Under the pieces are notes generated by a model. The model ran no database searches. It was not told where the DNA came from and was given only the letters and a program-made list of their open reading frames with translations. The translations under genes and the position numbers were made by a program. Shown in pieces: positions 35,251-43,778 of a stretch of DNA of 52,505 nucleotides. Source of the DNA: Sphingobacteriia bacterium (GTDB lineage Bacteria; Bacteroidota; Bacteroidia; Bacteroidales; UBA7960); NCBI GenBank assembly GCA_011390575.1, contig JAABSE010000018.1:1-52505 (forward strand), given 5' to 3'. Numbering within the stretch: the first letter of the stretch is position 1; the number at the start of each line of letters is the position of its first letter.

Positions 35251-35314
35251 AGGGAGTGTATTTGTTTAATTGGTTAAAGTCTACACTGAAATGCCGGGAA
35301 TCCTTTTAAAACCA

Positions 35315-36370
35315 TCAATCAGCATCACTGACACACCGGACGGCATACCCACTTGACTTTACGAAGATATTGGCATAAATACCCGGATTGAAATAGTGGG
35401 TGTAAAACATGATGGAGTGGGTGGGGGTTTCCTCGGTAAATGTCCAGAAAGCGGCATTATATCCCAACCCATCAAAAGCCCCGGAGGGGTCTCTCATGCC
35501 GGTTGGTAAAACATCCATTCTCGTAACATTATTAGCTCCGGTGTTGGGTTGATGCCAAAATCCTGTTTGTGCCTCAATAGTGCCCTCATCTCTAAGCATG
35601 CCCCCGGCTATGGCACTCATCTCCATGCCTCCCTCTGCAGGAGTTTCAAACTCGTTGGCAAGGGCATCCAGGTGGTGAATCATATTTTCCCAGTCCAGAA
35701 TGTCAGGAACTCTCCAACCCGAAGGGCAAACACCCCGGGAATCGGTAACCACATGCCATGTGTATAAGTTGCCATAGGTTTCCTGAAAAGAGGAATCATC
35801 ATCATAGTGAAAAAAGAATTGAGGAGAGTCCATGCCTGAATAATTGCCCCTGCCGGTGCCATCGGTAATAGAATCTCCGTTGTTGTAAGTTACCACCTTG
35901 AGATTTTCTGCTGTCCAGAGTTGATCTCCTATGCGGATAACCTCGTATTGGTTTCCGTCATTGTCTTCCACCGGAGCAGTGGTGGTAAAAGAAACCATGT
36001 CGCCATAGTAGGTTTCATTTTCAAAAAGATAATAGGCCCTGACATAGTATGTGGTTTCTGAATCTAATCCGGATGCAGTATGAGAATAAATCCCGGGTTC
36101 CGGTTGTATGGACACAGTGTTATCGCTGAGGGTAGGGGGATTGACAGTCCCCCAGCAAAATCCTGCTTCATCAATCTCATCAATAGTTCCAGACAAGTCT
36201 GCCATAAAATACACCTGGGCAGATCCCACATAATCAGCTTCTGTAATTTCTATTTCTGCAGGCCATTCATTTTGCTTATCATCATCGTCTTTTTCGCAGG
36301 AAGTAAAAATCCACAGAAATACAAACATGCTGAAGAATAACCGGGAAAGTGTAAATGTATTACGTGTCAT
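35315..36370 (-). CDS. FISUMP-domain surface lipoprotein
   Basis: A 351-residue lipoprotein. The signal peptide ends at a lipobox (FTSC, lipidated C25). The acidic run EKDDDDK after the Cys resembles the Bacteroidota lipoprotein export signal for surface display. Residues ~38-132 form a fibronectin-III-like domain (EAGFCWGT ... SGLDSETTYYVRAYY), followed by a Fibrobacter succinogenes major paralogous (FISUMP) domain (DNDGNQYEVIRIGDQLWTAENL, CPSGWRVPDILDWENM, GYAVRCVSD). FISUMP proteins are cell-surface proteins of unknown role, sometimes linked to adhesion. It converges on prfB and is a single-gene unit. Confidence 0.85.
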   Translation of the reverse strand: MTRNTFTLSRLFFSMFVFLWIFTSCEKDDDDKQNEWPAEIEITEADYVGSAQVYFMADLSGTIDEIDEAGFCWGTVNPPTLSDNTVSIQPEPGIYSHTASGLDSETTYYVRAYYLFENETYYGDMVSFTTTAPVEDNDGNQYEVIRIGDQLWTAENLKVVTYNNGDSITDGTGRGNYSGMDSPQFFFHYDDDSSFQETYGNLYTWHVVTDSRGVCPSGWRVPDILDWENMIHHLDALANEFETPAEGGMEMSAIAGGMLRDEGTIEAQTGFWHQPNTGANNVTRMDVLPTGMRDPSGAFDGLGYNAAFWTFTEETPTHSIMFYTHYFNPGIYANIFVKSSGYAVRCVSDAD

Positions 36371-36761
36371 GTTAAAAGTGGTTTTTGGTTAAGGATGTAT
36401 TGCAAAGCAAAATGGATTAGCGTAAAATTACGAAGATTTTTTGTTGAATCGCAGGATATTCAGCAATACTTTTCTTAACAAAAATTCAGAATATGCTGAA
36501 CACCATTTCTTTGCATTCCCATTTGAACACATGTTAAACAATCAAGGATAAACAGGTGTTTTAAAAAAGTTGTAAGTCTCTTTTCCTCAGGGTGGTAAGG
36601 AACAAAGTTAATAACTTTCCCTGATTGTTGATAATCTCTCGTTCGTCACAATTGTTATAGTGTTTATCTTCGCTTGAGAATTGGGTACTCCAACCCTGGT
36701 TTCCTCAGGACAAGATATTTTTAAGACATACTAACATATTTAATACAAAAAATCCGTAATT
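36371..36761. other. Regulatory region upstream of nrdJ
   Basis: 391 bases without a gene. Features: a perfect palindrome AAAGTT-AAT-AACTTT (36604-36618), a near-consensus DnaA box TTATCAACA on the minus strand (36626-36634), and TATCTTCG (36665-36672) as a likely variant -7 box with an ~84-base leader. No B12 riboswitch motifs, although the gene product needs B12. Confidence 0.4.
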
Positions 36762-39446
36762 ATGGACAATAGTGCAGGCTATCAGGCAGTAATAGGTGAA
36801 AAAGAAAAAAAAGCAGAAGAAAGCAATATTTATAACGAAGTTTTAGGAAAAAGAACGCCTCAAACCCCTCCGGTTGAAAAAAAGGAAGAAGAGAAATCTT
36901 CAGAAAAACAATCTGGCATTGCGCAGGAGAGGAAGAAATATTCATACAATGAAGCGTTGGAAAAGGCTACGGTTTATTTTAAGGGGGACAGCCTTGCTGC
37001 CGGAGTCTGGGTAAATAAATATGCACTGAAAGATTCAGCCGGAAATCTTTATGAACTGACACCTGATGATATGCATCGCCGCATTGCCGGAGAGCTTGCC
37101 CGCATTGAAAAAAAATATCCCAACCCTTTATCCGAAGAAAAGATTTTTTCCTTATTGCAGAACTTTCAGTATATCGTACCCCAGGGTAGCCCTATGGCCG
37201 GTATCGGCAATCCTTTTCAGATAGGTTCCCTGTCCAACTGTTTTGTAATTGGCAATCGCAATGCTGACTCTTACGGGGGAATCATGAAGGTGGATGAAGA
37301 ACAGGTGCAGCTGATGAAACGCCGTGGTGGAGTGGGGCATGACCTGTCACATATCCGGCCCAAAGGCAGCCCGGTAAAAAACAGTGCACTTACTTCAACC
37401 GGCCTTGTACCTTTTATGGAACGTTACTCCAACTCCACCCGCGAGGTTGCCCAGGATGGCCGCCGTGGTGCACTTATGTTGAGCGTTTCTATTACCCATC
37501 CCGACTCTGAAGGCTTCATCAACGCGAAGCTTGAAGAAGGAAAAGTTACCGGCGCCAATGTTTCAGTAAAAATCACGGATGAATTTATGAAGGCGGTGGT
37601 AAATAACAAACCCTTTACACAAAAATATCCCATTGAATCGGATAACCCAACGTACACCAAGCAAACCGATGCCCGTTTTCTGTGGAACAAGATCGTACAC
37701 AACGCATGGCGCTCGGCCGAACCTGGTATCCTCTTCTGGGACACAGTAATTCGCGAATCCATTCCCGATTGTTATGCAGATCTGGGCTTTACCACCGTTT
37801 CTACCAACCCCTGCGGAGAAATTCCGTTGTGTCCCTATGATAGCTGCCGTTTGCTGGCCATCAATCTGTTTGGTTATGTGAAAAATCCTTTTCAGCCCGA
37901 TGCATCTTTCGATTTCGACCTCTTCAAAGAGCATGTGCAGTATGCCCAGCGCATGATGGATGATATTATTGACCTGGAACTGGAAAAAATTGATGCTATC
38001 CTGGCCAAGATTCAGGCAGACCCTGAAGATCTGGAAGTAAAAAATGTTGAGTTGGAACTATGGAAAAAAATCAGGGAAAAGTGCATTCAGGGTCGTCGCA
38101 CCGGGGTAGGGATTACTGCCGAAGGTGATATGATTGCTGCCCTGGGCTACAGGTATGGGACGCCTGAAGCTACAGATTTTTCTGTGAATATTCATAAAAC
38201 ACTGGCCATTGAAGCTTACCGCTCGTCAGGTATCATGGCAGGAGAAAGAGGCCCCTTTACGGTTTATGACGCCAAGCGTGAAGCCAACAATCCGTTCCTC
38301 AACCGCTTGTTTGACGCTGACTCCTCTTTGAAAGAACTCATGCTCAAAAATGGCCGCAGAAATATTGCCCTGCTGACCATCGCTCCCACAGGAAGTGTTT
38401 CGCTGATGACACAAACTACCTCCGGTATTGAGCCCGTGTTTATGGTTTCTTACAAAAGAAGAAGAAAAGTAAATCCCAATGACAAGAATGTCAGGGTTGA
38501 CTTCGTAGATGAGGTGGGCGATCACTGGGAAGAGTATAATGTGTTTCACCATAAATTTGAAGACTGGCTTGTAGTCAATGGCTATGATGTTAAAGAGGTG
38601 AAGCATATGAAACAGGAAGATTTAAATGCCATCATTGCAAAATCTCCTTACCACAAGGCCACTGCCAATGATGTGGACTGGGTAGCCAAAGTTTCTATGC
38701 AGGGAGCTGTTCAGAAATGGGTAGATCATTCTATCAGTGTAACCGTAAATATTCCCAACGAGGTTACCGAAGAGATGGTAGGTAAAATCTATCAGACTGC
38801 CTGGGAAAGTGGTTGCAAAGGTGTTACGGTATATCGCGATGGTTCGCGCTCTGGTGTGCTGGTTTCGGACAACAAAAACGAAAAAGAAAGTGAATTTAAG
38901 GAGACCAATGCACCCAAAAGACCCAAGGTTCTTGATGCCGAAGTGGTAAGATTTAACAATAACTCTGAAAAATGGGTTGCTGTGGTAGGTATTCTGCATG
39001 ATCGTCCTTACGAAATTTTCACCGGTAAAGCAGAGGGTTTTTATTTGCCTCCTTACGTTGAAAAAGGACGCGTAATCAAAAATAAATTGTCCAATGGTGA
39101 TAAACGCTATGATTTTCAGTTCGACGATCTGGATGGATATAAAATTACCATTGAAGGGCTTTCGCGAAGCTTTAATAAAGAATACTGGAACTATGCCAAA
39201 TTGATTTCCGGTATCCTCCGGCATGGTATGCCCCTCCCCTCAGTGGTAGATGTTATTGAGGATATGAACCTTAGCGGTGACACCCTTCACACCTGGAAAA
39301 ACGGCCTTGTACGCGCGCTCAAAAGATTTATTCCCGATGGTACCAAAGCCCAGGGACGTGTTTGTAAGTCCTGTAAGCAGGAATCCGTAATATACCAGGA
39401 GGGGTGTCTTATTTGCACCCACTGCGGAGAGAGCAAGTGCGGATGA
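36762..39446 (+). CDS. nrdJ: Adenosylcobalamin-dependent (class II) ribonucleotide reductase
   Basis: An 894-residue enzyme converting ribonucleotides to deoxyribonucleotides with a B12 radical, so needing no oxygen. The active-site Cys are C160 (SLSNCFVIG) and the NPCGE loop (C351, E353). Then the APTGSVSLM substrate loop and the C-terminal zinc-ribbon-like tail with CKSCKQE and CTHCGESKCG, which supplies reducing equivalents. Matches the NrdJ/zinc-tail type. Residues 1-~58 are a K/E-rich low-complexity extension before the usual start (KKYSYNEALEKATVYF). No other Met lies before M104, so the extension looks real. Terminator at 39506-39545. Confidence 0.93.
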   Translation: MDNSAGYQAVIGEKEKKAEESNIYNEVLGKRTPQTPPVEKKEEEKSSEKQSGIAQERKKYSYNEALEKATVYFKGDSLAAGVWVNKYALKDSAGNLYELTPDDMHRRIAGELARIEKKYPNPLSEEKIFSLLQNFQYIVPQGSPMAGIGNPFQIGSLSNCFVIGNRNADSYGGIMKVDEEQVQLMKRRGGVGHDLSHIRPKGSPVKNSALTSTGLVPFMERYSNSTREVAQDGRRGALMLSVSITHPDSEGFINAKLEEGKVTGANVSVKITDEFMKAVVNNKPFTQKYPIESDNPTYTKQTDARFLWNKIVHNAWRSAEPGILFWDTVIRESIPDCYADLGFTTVSTNPCGEIPLCPYDSCRLLAINLFGYVKNPFQPDASFDFDLFKEHVQYAQRMMDDIIDLELEKIDAILAKIQADPEDLEVKNVELELWKKIREKCIQGRRTGVGITAEGDMIAALGYRYGTPEATDFSVNIHKTLAIEAYRSSGIMAGERGPFTVYDAKREANNPFLNRLFDADSSLKELMLKNGRRNIALLTIAPTGSVSLMTQTTSGIEPVFMVSYKRRRKVNPNDKNVRVDFVDEVGDHWEEYNVFHHKFEDWLVVNGYDVKEVKHMKQEDLNAIIAKSPYHKATANDVDWVAKVSMQGAVQKWVDHSISVTVNIPNEVTEEMVGKIYQTAWESGCKGVTVYRDGSRSGVLVSDNKNEKESEFKETNAPKRPKVLDAEVVRFNNNSEKWVAVVGILHDRPYEIFTGKAEGFYLPPYVEKGRVIKNKLSNGDKRYDFQFDDLDGYKITIEGLSRSFNKEYWNYAKLISGILRHGMPLPSVVDVIEDMNLSGDTLHTWKNGLVRALKRFIPDGTKAQGRVCKSCKQESVIYQEGCLICTHCGESKCG

Positions 39447-39505
39447 TTCTTTACCCCCCAAAGATTTCCTTTTCATAGTTCTATCGGCCTGAATTATGAA
39501 CCGAG

Positions 39506-39545
39506 CCCTTCTGGTTGTTTTACCGGAAGGGTTTCTTTTTTTTAC
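39506..39545 (+). terminator. Terminator after nrdJ
   Basis: CCCTTCTGGT / ACCGGAAGGG, one wobble pair, 6-base loop, followed by TTTCTTTTTTTT. Confidence 0.9.
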
Positions 39546-39835
39546 CTGCCAGAATCCTTTGCAAGGATTGCCTGGGAAAGAACCGGAGGTGTTTAAGGCA
39601 ATTCAATAGCGTTTAATTTTTTTTGTTGAAATTGTTCTACACCCTGTAGACAATGTGGGGCTAAGTCAATTTTTTTGTTTTGACCCCGATATTACGACAA
39701 TTCCTTTGGTTACGGGCATTGTATCAGGCGCTTCCTGTGCCTTCATTTTTTTGAAATGCTAAAAGGCATGGTATTTTCAAGTAGGACAGTGAATTTAATT
39801 AAGTAGTATATTGTCTAATTTAAATAATAACAATT
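39546..39835. other. Intergenic region before the CsbD gene
   Basis: 290 A/T-rich bases. Contains GTCAA-TTTTTTTGTT-TTGAC at ~39666-39684 and short AGGC/GCCT pairing; no TAnnTTTG box seen. If CsbD is stress-induced, an alternative sigma promoter could be here, but I cannot define it. Confidence 0.3.
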
Positions 39836-40021
39836 ATGAGCAAGTTACAAATCAAAGGAAACTGGAATGAGATGAAAGGTAAGTTGAAACAGAAATATTC
39901 TGAACTTACAGATGATGATCTGCTTTATACGGAAGGGCAGGAAGATGAACTGATAGGCAGACTTCAGCAAAAGCTAAACAAAGGACGTAAAGAACTGGAA
40001 GACGAACTGAGTAAATTATAA
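39836..40021 (+). CDS. CsbD-family stress protein
   Basis: A 61-residue soluble helical protein. It opens [19 protein letters not shown] and has the family's [18 protein letters not shown] middle. CsbD proteins accumulate under general stress in many bacteria; molecular function is unknown. Full length for the family. It heads a group of small stress-type genes here (two-TM protein, lmo0937 remnant). Confidence 0.9.
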   Translation: MSKLQIKGNWNEMKGKLKQKYSELTDDDLLYTEGQEDELIGRLQQKLNKGRKELEDELSKL

Positions 40022-40171
40022 TTAGTTTTCCCGCTTAATTGTAATCAGTGGAAGATCAGTTTTATCATGTGAATGTTTGATGATGGTGCTTGTATGTGCA
40101 AGGGACTAATGAACGAGTTCTTAACGCTTTTTTTCATCTTCCATATTATTTAAACTTAAAATATCATTGAA

Positions 40172-40381
40172 ATGAAAGTTGTTGGAATTATTATCATAGT
40201 ACTTGGACTGCTTTTAACCATATTTACGGGAATAAGCTTCAAAACAGAAGAAACGGTTGTTGAGGTGGGTGAGATTGAATTGACGCAGGAGGAGGAACAT
40301 GAAGTTAATTTTTATCCGTGGATAGGGGTTGCTGCCATGGTAGTAGGAGGTGTCATTGTATTTGCCGGGCGAAAAAAATGA
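40172..40381 (+). CDS. Small two-TM membrane protein
   Basis: A 69-residue protein: TM1 at residues 4-20 (VGIIIIVLGLLLTIFTG), an acidic periplasmic-side loop (KTEETVVEVGEIELTQEEE), TM2 at ~50-65, and a basic RKK tail. It resembles short Bacteroidota proteins of unknown function found next to CsbD-like genes. No promoter box located. Function unknown. Confidence 0.7.
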   Translation: MKVVGIIIIVLGLLLTIFTGISFKTEETVVEVGEIELTQEEEHEVNFYPWIGVAAMVVGGVIVFAGRKK

Positions 40382-40430
40382 CCGGGAAATTAGCGTATAA
40401 TTATTCCCTCAAACTATAGCCTTATCAATT

Positions 40431-40579
40431 ATGAACCTTTTGCATTTTATTGCTGTGCTTCTGGTGCTACTTCGGGCAATTGGATTTTGGCCATGAATCT
40501 GTGTGTCCTGATTCACATACTGTTTGTTTTGGCTGTTATTTAGAAACCGCTCAGATTGATTAGGGACAGACGATTGTGA
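40431..40579 (+). pseudogene. Decayed lmo0937-family small membrane protein gene
   Basis: The frame from ATG 40431 gives MNLLHFIAVLLVLLRAIGFWP then TGA (40494-40496), which is the first half of an lmo0937-family protein. The second half is in another frame from 40499 (LCVLIHILFVLAVI, TAG at 40541-40543, then KPLRLIRDRRL, TGA at 40577). That matches the usual LIHILLVIAVI...LRLIRG ending. One frameshift and one in-frame stop therefore break a gene whose intact form would be about 49 residues. Confidence 0.7.
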
Positions 40580-40624
40580 TGGAAAGAAGAGAAAGGTGAA
40601 TATGTACAACTGATTATATTAATT

Positions 40625-40652
40625 AAAAAGGCCTCCCGCGGGAGGCCTTTTT
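40625..40652. terminator. Bidirectional terminator
   Basis: AAAAA-GGCCTCCCGCGGGAGGCC-TTTTT, an uninterrupted palindrome with A and T tracts, between the small stress genes and the leftward sugar transporter. Confidence 0.92.
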
Positions 40653-40670
40653 CTGTAAATGTGTTTCTCA

Positions 40671-42098
40671 TTATTCCTGTTCCCGGGAAATATCTTCCAG
40701 TGTTTTGCCTTTGGTTTCGGTTACAAATTTGCGCACCACCAGGAATGCCACAACGCCAAATGCGGCATAAATGCCATAGGAAACTCCCAGGCCAATGCTA
40801 GCCAGCATAATGGGGAAGGTGATGGTGATAAGGAAATTGGACCCCCATTGCACCAGTCCTGCAACAGCAAGAGCCGCACCTCTGATTTTGTTGGAGAACA
40901 TTTCCCCCAGCATCACCCACATAATAGGTCCCCAGGTGAAAGCAAAAAATGCAATATAACCATTGGCTGCTATAAGTGCATAAAGGCCATTGTTGCCAGG
41001 CAATGCAAGATTCCCGTCTTCACCGATCGTTCCGGTTGAGAACAAAAGTGCCAGGACCCCCAGCATAAACGCCTGGCCCAATCCACCTATCATCAGCAGG
41101 GGTTTGCGACCTACTCTTTCCACCAACAGAATAGCTACAACGGTAAAAGCGATATTCACAGAGCCGCTTATTACATTCTGCAACAATGCATCAGCTTCAG
41201 TGAATCCGGCAGCCTGCCATAATACAGAGCCATAATAAAAAACTACATTGATACCGGTAAATTGTTGTAATGCTGCCAGGGCAATTCCTACCCATACTAT
41301 GGGGTGGACTTTGCCGGTTTTTGAGTTGATAATGTCACGCAGGCTGGGTTTACGCTCCCGGTATACGGTAGTTTTAATCTCCTTCACTTGTTTTTCTGCC
41401 AGTACGCGGTTGGTGAGCCTTGCCAGTACGTCAATAGCCTTTTCTGCTTTATTTGCTGCCACAAGGTAGCGGGGCGATTCAGGGATAAAGAGAAGAAGGA
41501 AGAAGAACAAGGAGGCAGGAATCAACTCCATCCAGAACATCCATTGCCAGGTTTGAAAACCCCACCAGAACTCATTGGAAGACCCCCCTGACATATTGGC
41601 AAGGTTGTAATTGCTGAAAAAAGCAAAAAATAAACCCAATACGATGGCCATCTGCTGTAAGGAGATGAGTTTGCCGCGAATATGCGGCGGAGCAATTTCA
41701 CCAATATAGGCCGGCGAAAGAATGCTGGCTGCTCCTACTGCCAATCCGCCCAGAATACGAAACATCACAAACTCTGTCGAGCTGGACGATACTCCCGAAC
41801 CCCACGCACTGACAATAAATGCCGCAGCGGCAAATATCAATACATATTTGCGCCCAAACTTATCAGCCAGGGTGCCAGCGAAAAAAGCCCCTGCTGCACA
41901 CCCCAGCAGCATGGATGCAACATTAAAACCTGTTCCTACAGCATCTGAGTCAAAGGCTCCCTGCAGGGCGTCAACTGTGCCATTGATTACACCACTGTCA
42001 AAGCCAAACAGAAATCCCCCAAGGGCTGCAACGGCAGATAAAAAGATAATACGGGCCATGTTGGTTTTGCCCTTGGTTTCTTCGGATAAATTTTTCAT
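40671..42098 (-). CDS. MFS sugar porter (XylE/GLUT-type)
   Basis: A 475-residue, 12-TM transporter. Motifs of the sugar-porter family are all present: GTLADKFGRK between TM2 and TM3, RILGGLAVG, PESPRYLV after TM6, QQFTGINVVFYYG in TM7, VERVGRKPLL, and the terminal ETKGKTLED. The natural cargo is a monosaccharide such as glucose or xylose, by proton symport. It is divergent from the 3-keto-glycoside cassette at 42378-47741 and may import the sugar released by it (inference). Confidence 0.9.
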   Translation of the reverse strand: MKNLSEETKGKTNMARIIFLSAVAALGGFLFGFDSGVINGTVDALQGAFDSDAVGTGFNVASMLLGCAAGAFFAGTLADKFGRKYVLIFAAAAFIVSAWGSGVSSSSTEFVMFRILGGLAVGAASILSPAYIGEIAPPHIRGKLISLQQMAIVLGLFFAFFSNYNLANMSGGSSNEFWWGFQTWQWMFWMELIPASLFFFLLLFIPESPRYLVAANKAEKAIDVLARLTNRVLAEKQVKEIKTTVYRERKPSLRDIINSKTGKVHPIVWVGIALAALQQFTGINVVFYYGSVLWQAAGFTEADALLQNVISGSVNIAFTVVAILLVERVGRKPLLMIGGLGQAFMLGVLALLFSTGTIGEDGNLALPGNNGLYALIAANGYIAFFAFTWGPIMWVMLGEMFSNKIRGAALAVAGLVQWGSNFLITITFPIMLASIGLGVSYGIYAAFGVVAFLVVRKFVTETKGKTLEDISREQE

Positions 42099-42318
42099 AG
42101 CTTGATTCTTGTTTTTGAAATTTATGAAGAATTCTCACACTGTTGCATCGTTTTGCTTTAGGGAATAACGGTGCAGTGAATATGTTTCCGCCTTAAATGT
42201 TTGTTGATTTTCAAACAAGGGTGTAAATATATGATAAATTTTCTGACACTACCTTACTGTAAGCTGAATTTCCATCAATAAAAACAGAGAATAATAAGTG
42301 TTTTTAGGCGAAATCTCG

Positions 42319-42326
42319 TAAATTTG
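42319..42326 (+). promoter_or_regulatory. -7 box for the 42378 cassette
   Basis: TAAATTTG fits TAnnTTTG, leader ~46 bases. It overlaps an in-frame TTG (42324), so the ATG at 42378 is the likely start. Confidence 0.4.
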
Positions 42327-42377
42327 AAACATGGTAGGATATATTCATTATATCTGTTATTTTTTAAAAGTCTGGTT

Positions 42378-43250
42378 ATGGAAAAAGGAACATTTAAACA
42401 CTCTCAAAAACTGTGGTTTTTTGTGGGACTGATACTTATGAACAGCATTCTTATGTCGTGCGAAAATACTACTCCCGAAGATAAATATATTGGAATCCAG
42501 CTCTGGTCAGTCAGGGATGCAATGGATGAAGACCCGGCACAAACGCTCGTATCTCTTGCCCAAATGGGCTACAGCTTCATTGAGGCTGCAGGCTATAATG
42601 ACGGACAATTTTACGGAATGGAACCGGAAGCTTTCCGTAATTTGGTTGAATCCTATGGTATGGACTTCCTCAGCTCCCATGTTAATCTGAGTATTGAAGA
42701 TCTAAATGACGACCAGATATCCCAATGGTGGGCACAATGCATAGATGCGCATCAGCGCGCCGGGGTGCAGTACATTGTGCAAGCATCAATGGGACGGCAG
42801 GCCTCCCGTGATATTGATGTGCTTGACAGGTACATTGAAATGTTTAATACTGCCGGGCGCATGAGCAGTGAGGCAGGAATGCGATTTGGGTTTCACAACC
42901 ATGCCGTGGAGTTCGAAAGCATTGAGGGAGAGATTGTCTATGATCGTATGCTCGACAAAACCAATCCTGATCATGTCTTCTTTCAACTGGACCTCTACTG
43001 GATCGATAAGGGTGGTGCTGATGCAGTGGATTACTTTCAACAATATCCCGGTCGTTTTGAGGTTTGGCATGTAAAAGATCACGCCGAACTGGGTGCCAGT
43101 GGTGAGATGGATTTTGAAAGGGTATTCACTGCCGCCGAAAAATCGGGTATGAAACATATCGTGGTTGAGGTTGAAAAATACAACTACGAGCCCCTGGAAA
43201 GTGTAAGAAAGAGCCTGGAATATTTGATGAATGCCGGATTTGTTAAATAA
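42378..43250 (+). CDS. Sugar phosphate isomerase/epimerase-like TIM barrel lipoprotein
   Basis: A 290-residue protein of the AP-endonuclease-2/xylose-isomerase-like family. Signal peptide and lipobox (SILMSC, C28), then KYIGIQLWSVRDAM and the barrel. Metal-ligand regions appear in order: RFGFHNHAVEF, FFQLDLYWIDKGGAD, FEVWHVKDHAEL and HIVVEVEKYN (final Glu). Export is unusual for a sugar-phosphate enzyme, so a periplasmic free or keto sugar is more likely the substrate. Relatives in Bacteroidota act with Gfo/Idh enzymes on 3-keto-glycosides. Start at 42378 rather than TTG 42324. Confidence 0.8.
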   Translation: MEKGTFKHSQKLWFFVGLILMNSILMSCENTTPEDKYIGIQLWSVRDAMDEDPAQTLVSLAQMGYSFIEAAGYNDGQFYGMEPEAFRNLVESYGMDFLSSHVNLSIEDLNDDQISQWWAQCIDAHQRAGVQYIVQASMGRQASRDIDVLDRYIEMFNTAGRMSSEAGMRFGFHNHAVEFESIEGEIVYDRMLDKTNPDHVFFQLDLYWIDKGGADAVDYFQQYPGRFEVWHVKDHAELGASGEMDFERVFTAAEKSGMKHIVVEVEKYNYEPLESVRKSLEYLMNAGFVK

Positions 43251-43295
43251 GTCTTGATAAAAACTCCCTAACCTAATAACAATAAAACCCTTTTT

Positions 43296-43778
43296 ATGAA
43301 TAAATTCAATTATACCCGCTCTCAGCTTATTTTACTGGTTGCATTGCGGGTAGCCATCGGATGGCATTTAATGTATGAAGGTGTGGTTAAGATATTTCAA
43401 CCCACCTGGTCATCCTATGGATATTTGATGGATAGTAAAGGCTGGTTTTCCGGTCTTTTTCAAAGCATGGCTGCCAATCCCGCCGTGTTGAATGTCGTAG
43501 ACTTCTTGAATGTATGGGGGCTGACCCTGATAGGATTTGCTATGATTACCGGACTGTTTAGCCGTTTGGCAAAAATCGGGGCAATGGTTATGCTCCTGTT
43601 TTATTTCATTGCCCATCCTCCCCTGATGATGGCCGATTATATATTTCCCGGAGAGGGAAGTTATCTGTGGGTAAATAAAAACCTTGTCGAACTGCTGGCT
43701 GTGGCCGTGTTGTTCGTGTTTCCCACAGGGCATATTATTGGAATAGACAGACTTATCAACAATTTCAGGAAAAAATAA
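43296..43778 (+). CDS. DoxX-family membrane protein
   Basis: A 160-residue, four-TM protein. RVAIGWHLMYEGVVKIFQPTWSS is the family's first helix and loop; the third and fourth TMs hold FAMITGLFSRLAKIGA and LVELLAVAVLFVFPTGH. DoxD/DoxX proteins include the quinone-linked subunit of thiosulfate:quinone oxidoreductase. Here the stop overlaps the start of the next oxidoreductase gene by one base (TAATG at 43776-43780), so the two proteins are translationally coupled. An electron-acceptor role for that enzyme is inference. Confidence 0.82.
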   Translation: MNKFNYTRSQLILLVALRVAIGWHLMYEGVVKIFQPTWSSYGYLMDSKGWFSGLFQSMAANPAVLNVVDFLNVWGLTLIGFAMITGLFSRLAKIGAMVMLLFYFIAHPPLMMADYIFPGEGSYLWVNKNLVELLAVAVLFVFPTGHIIGIDRLINNFRKK

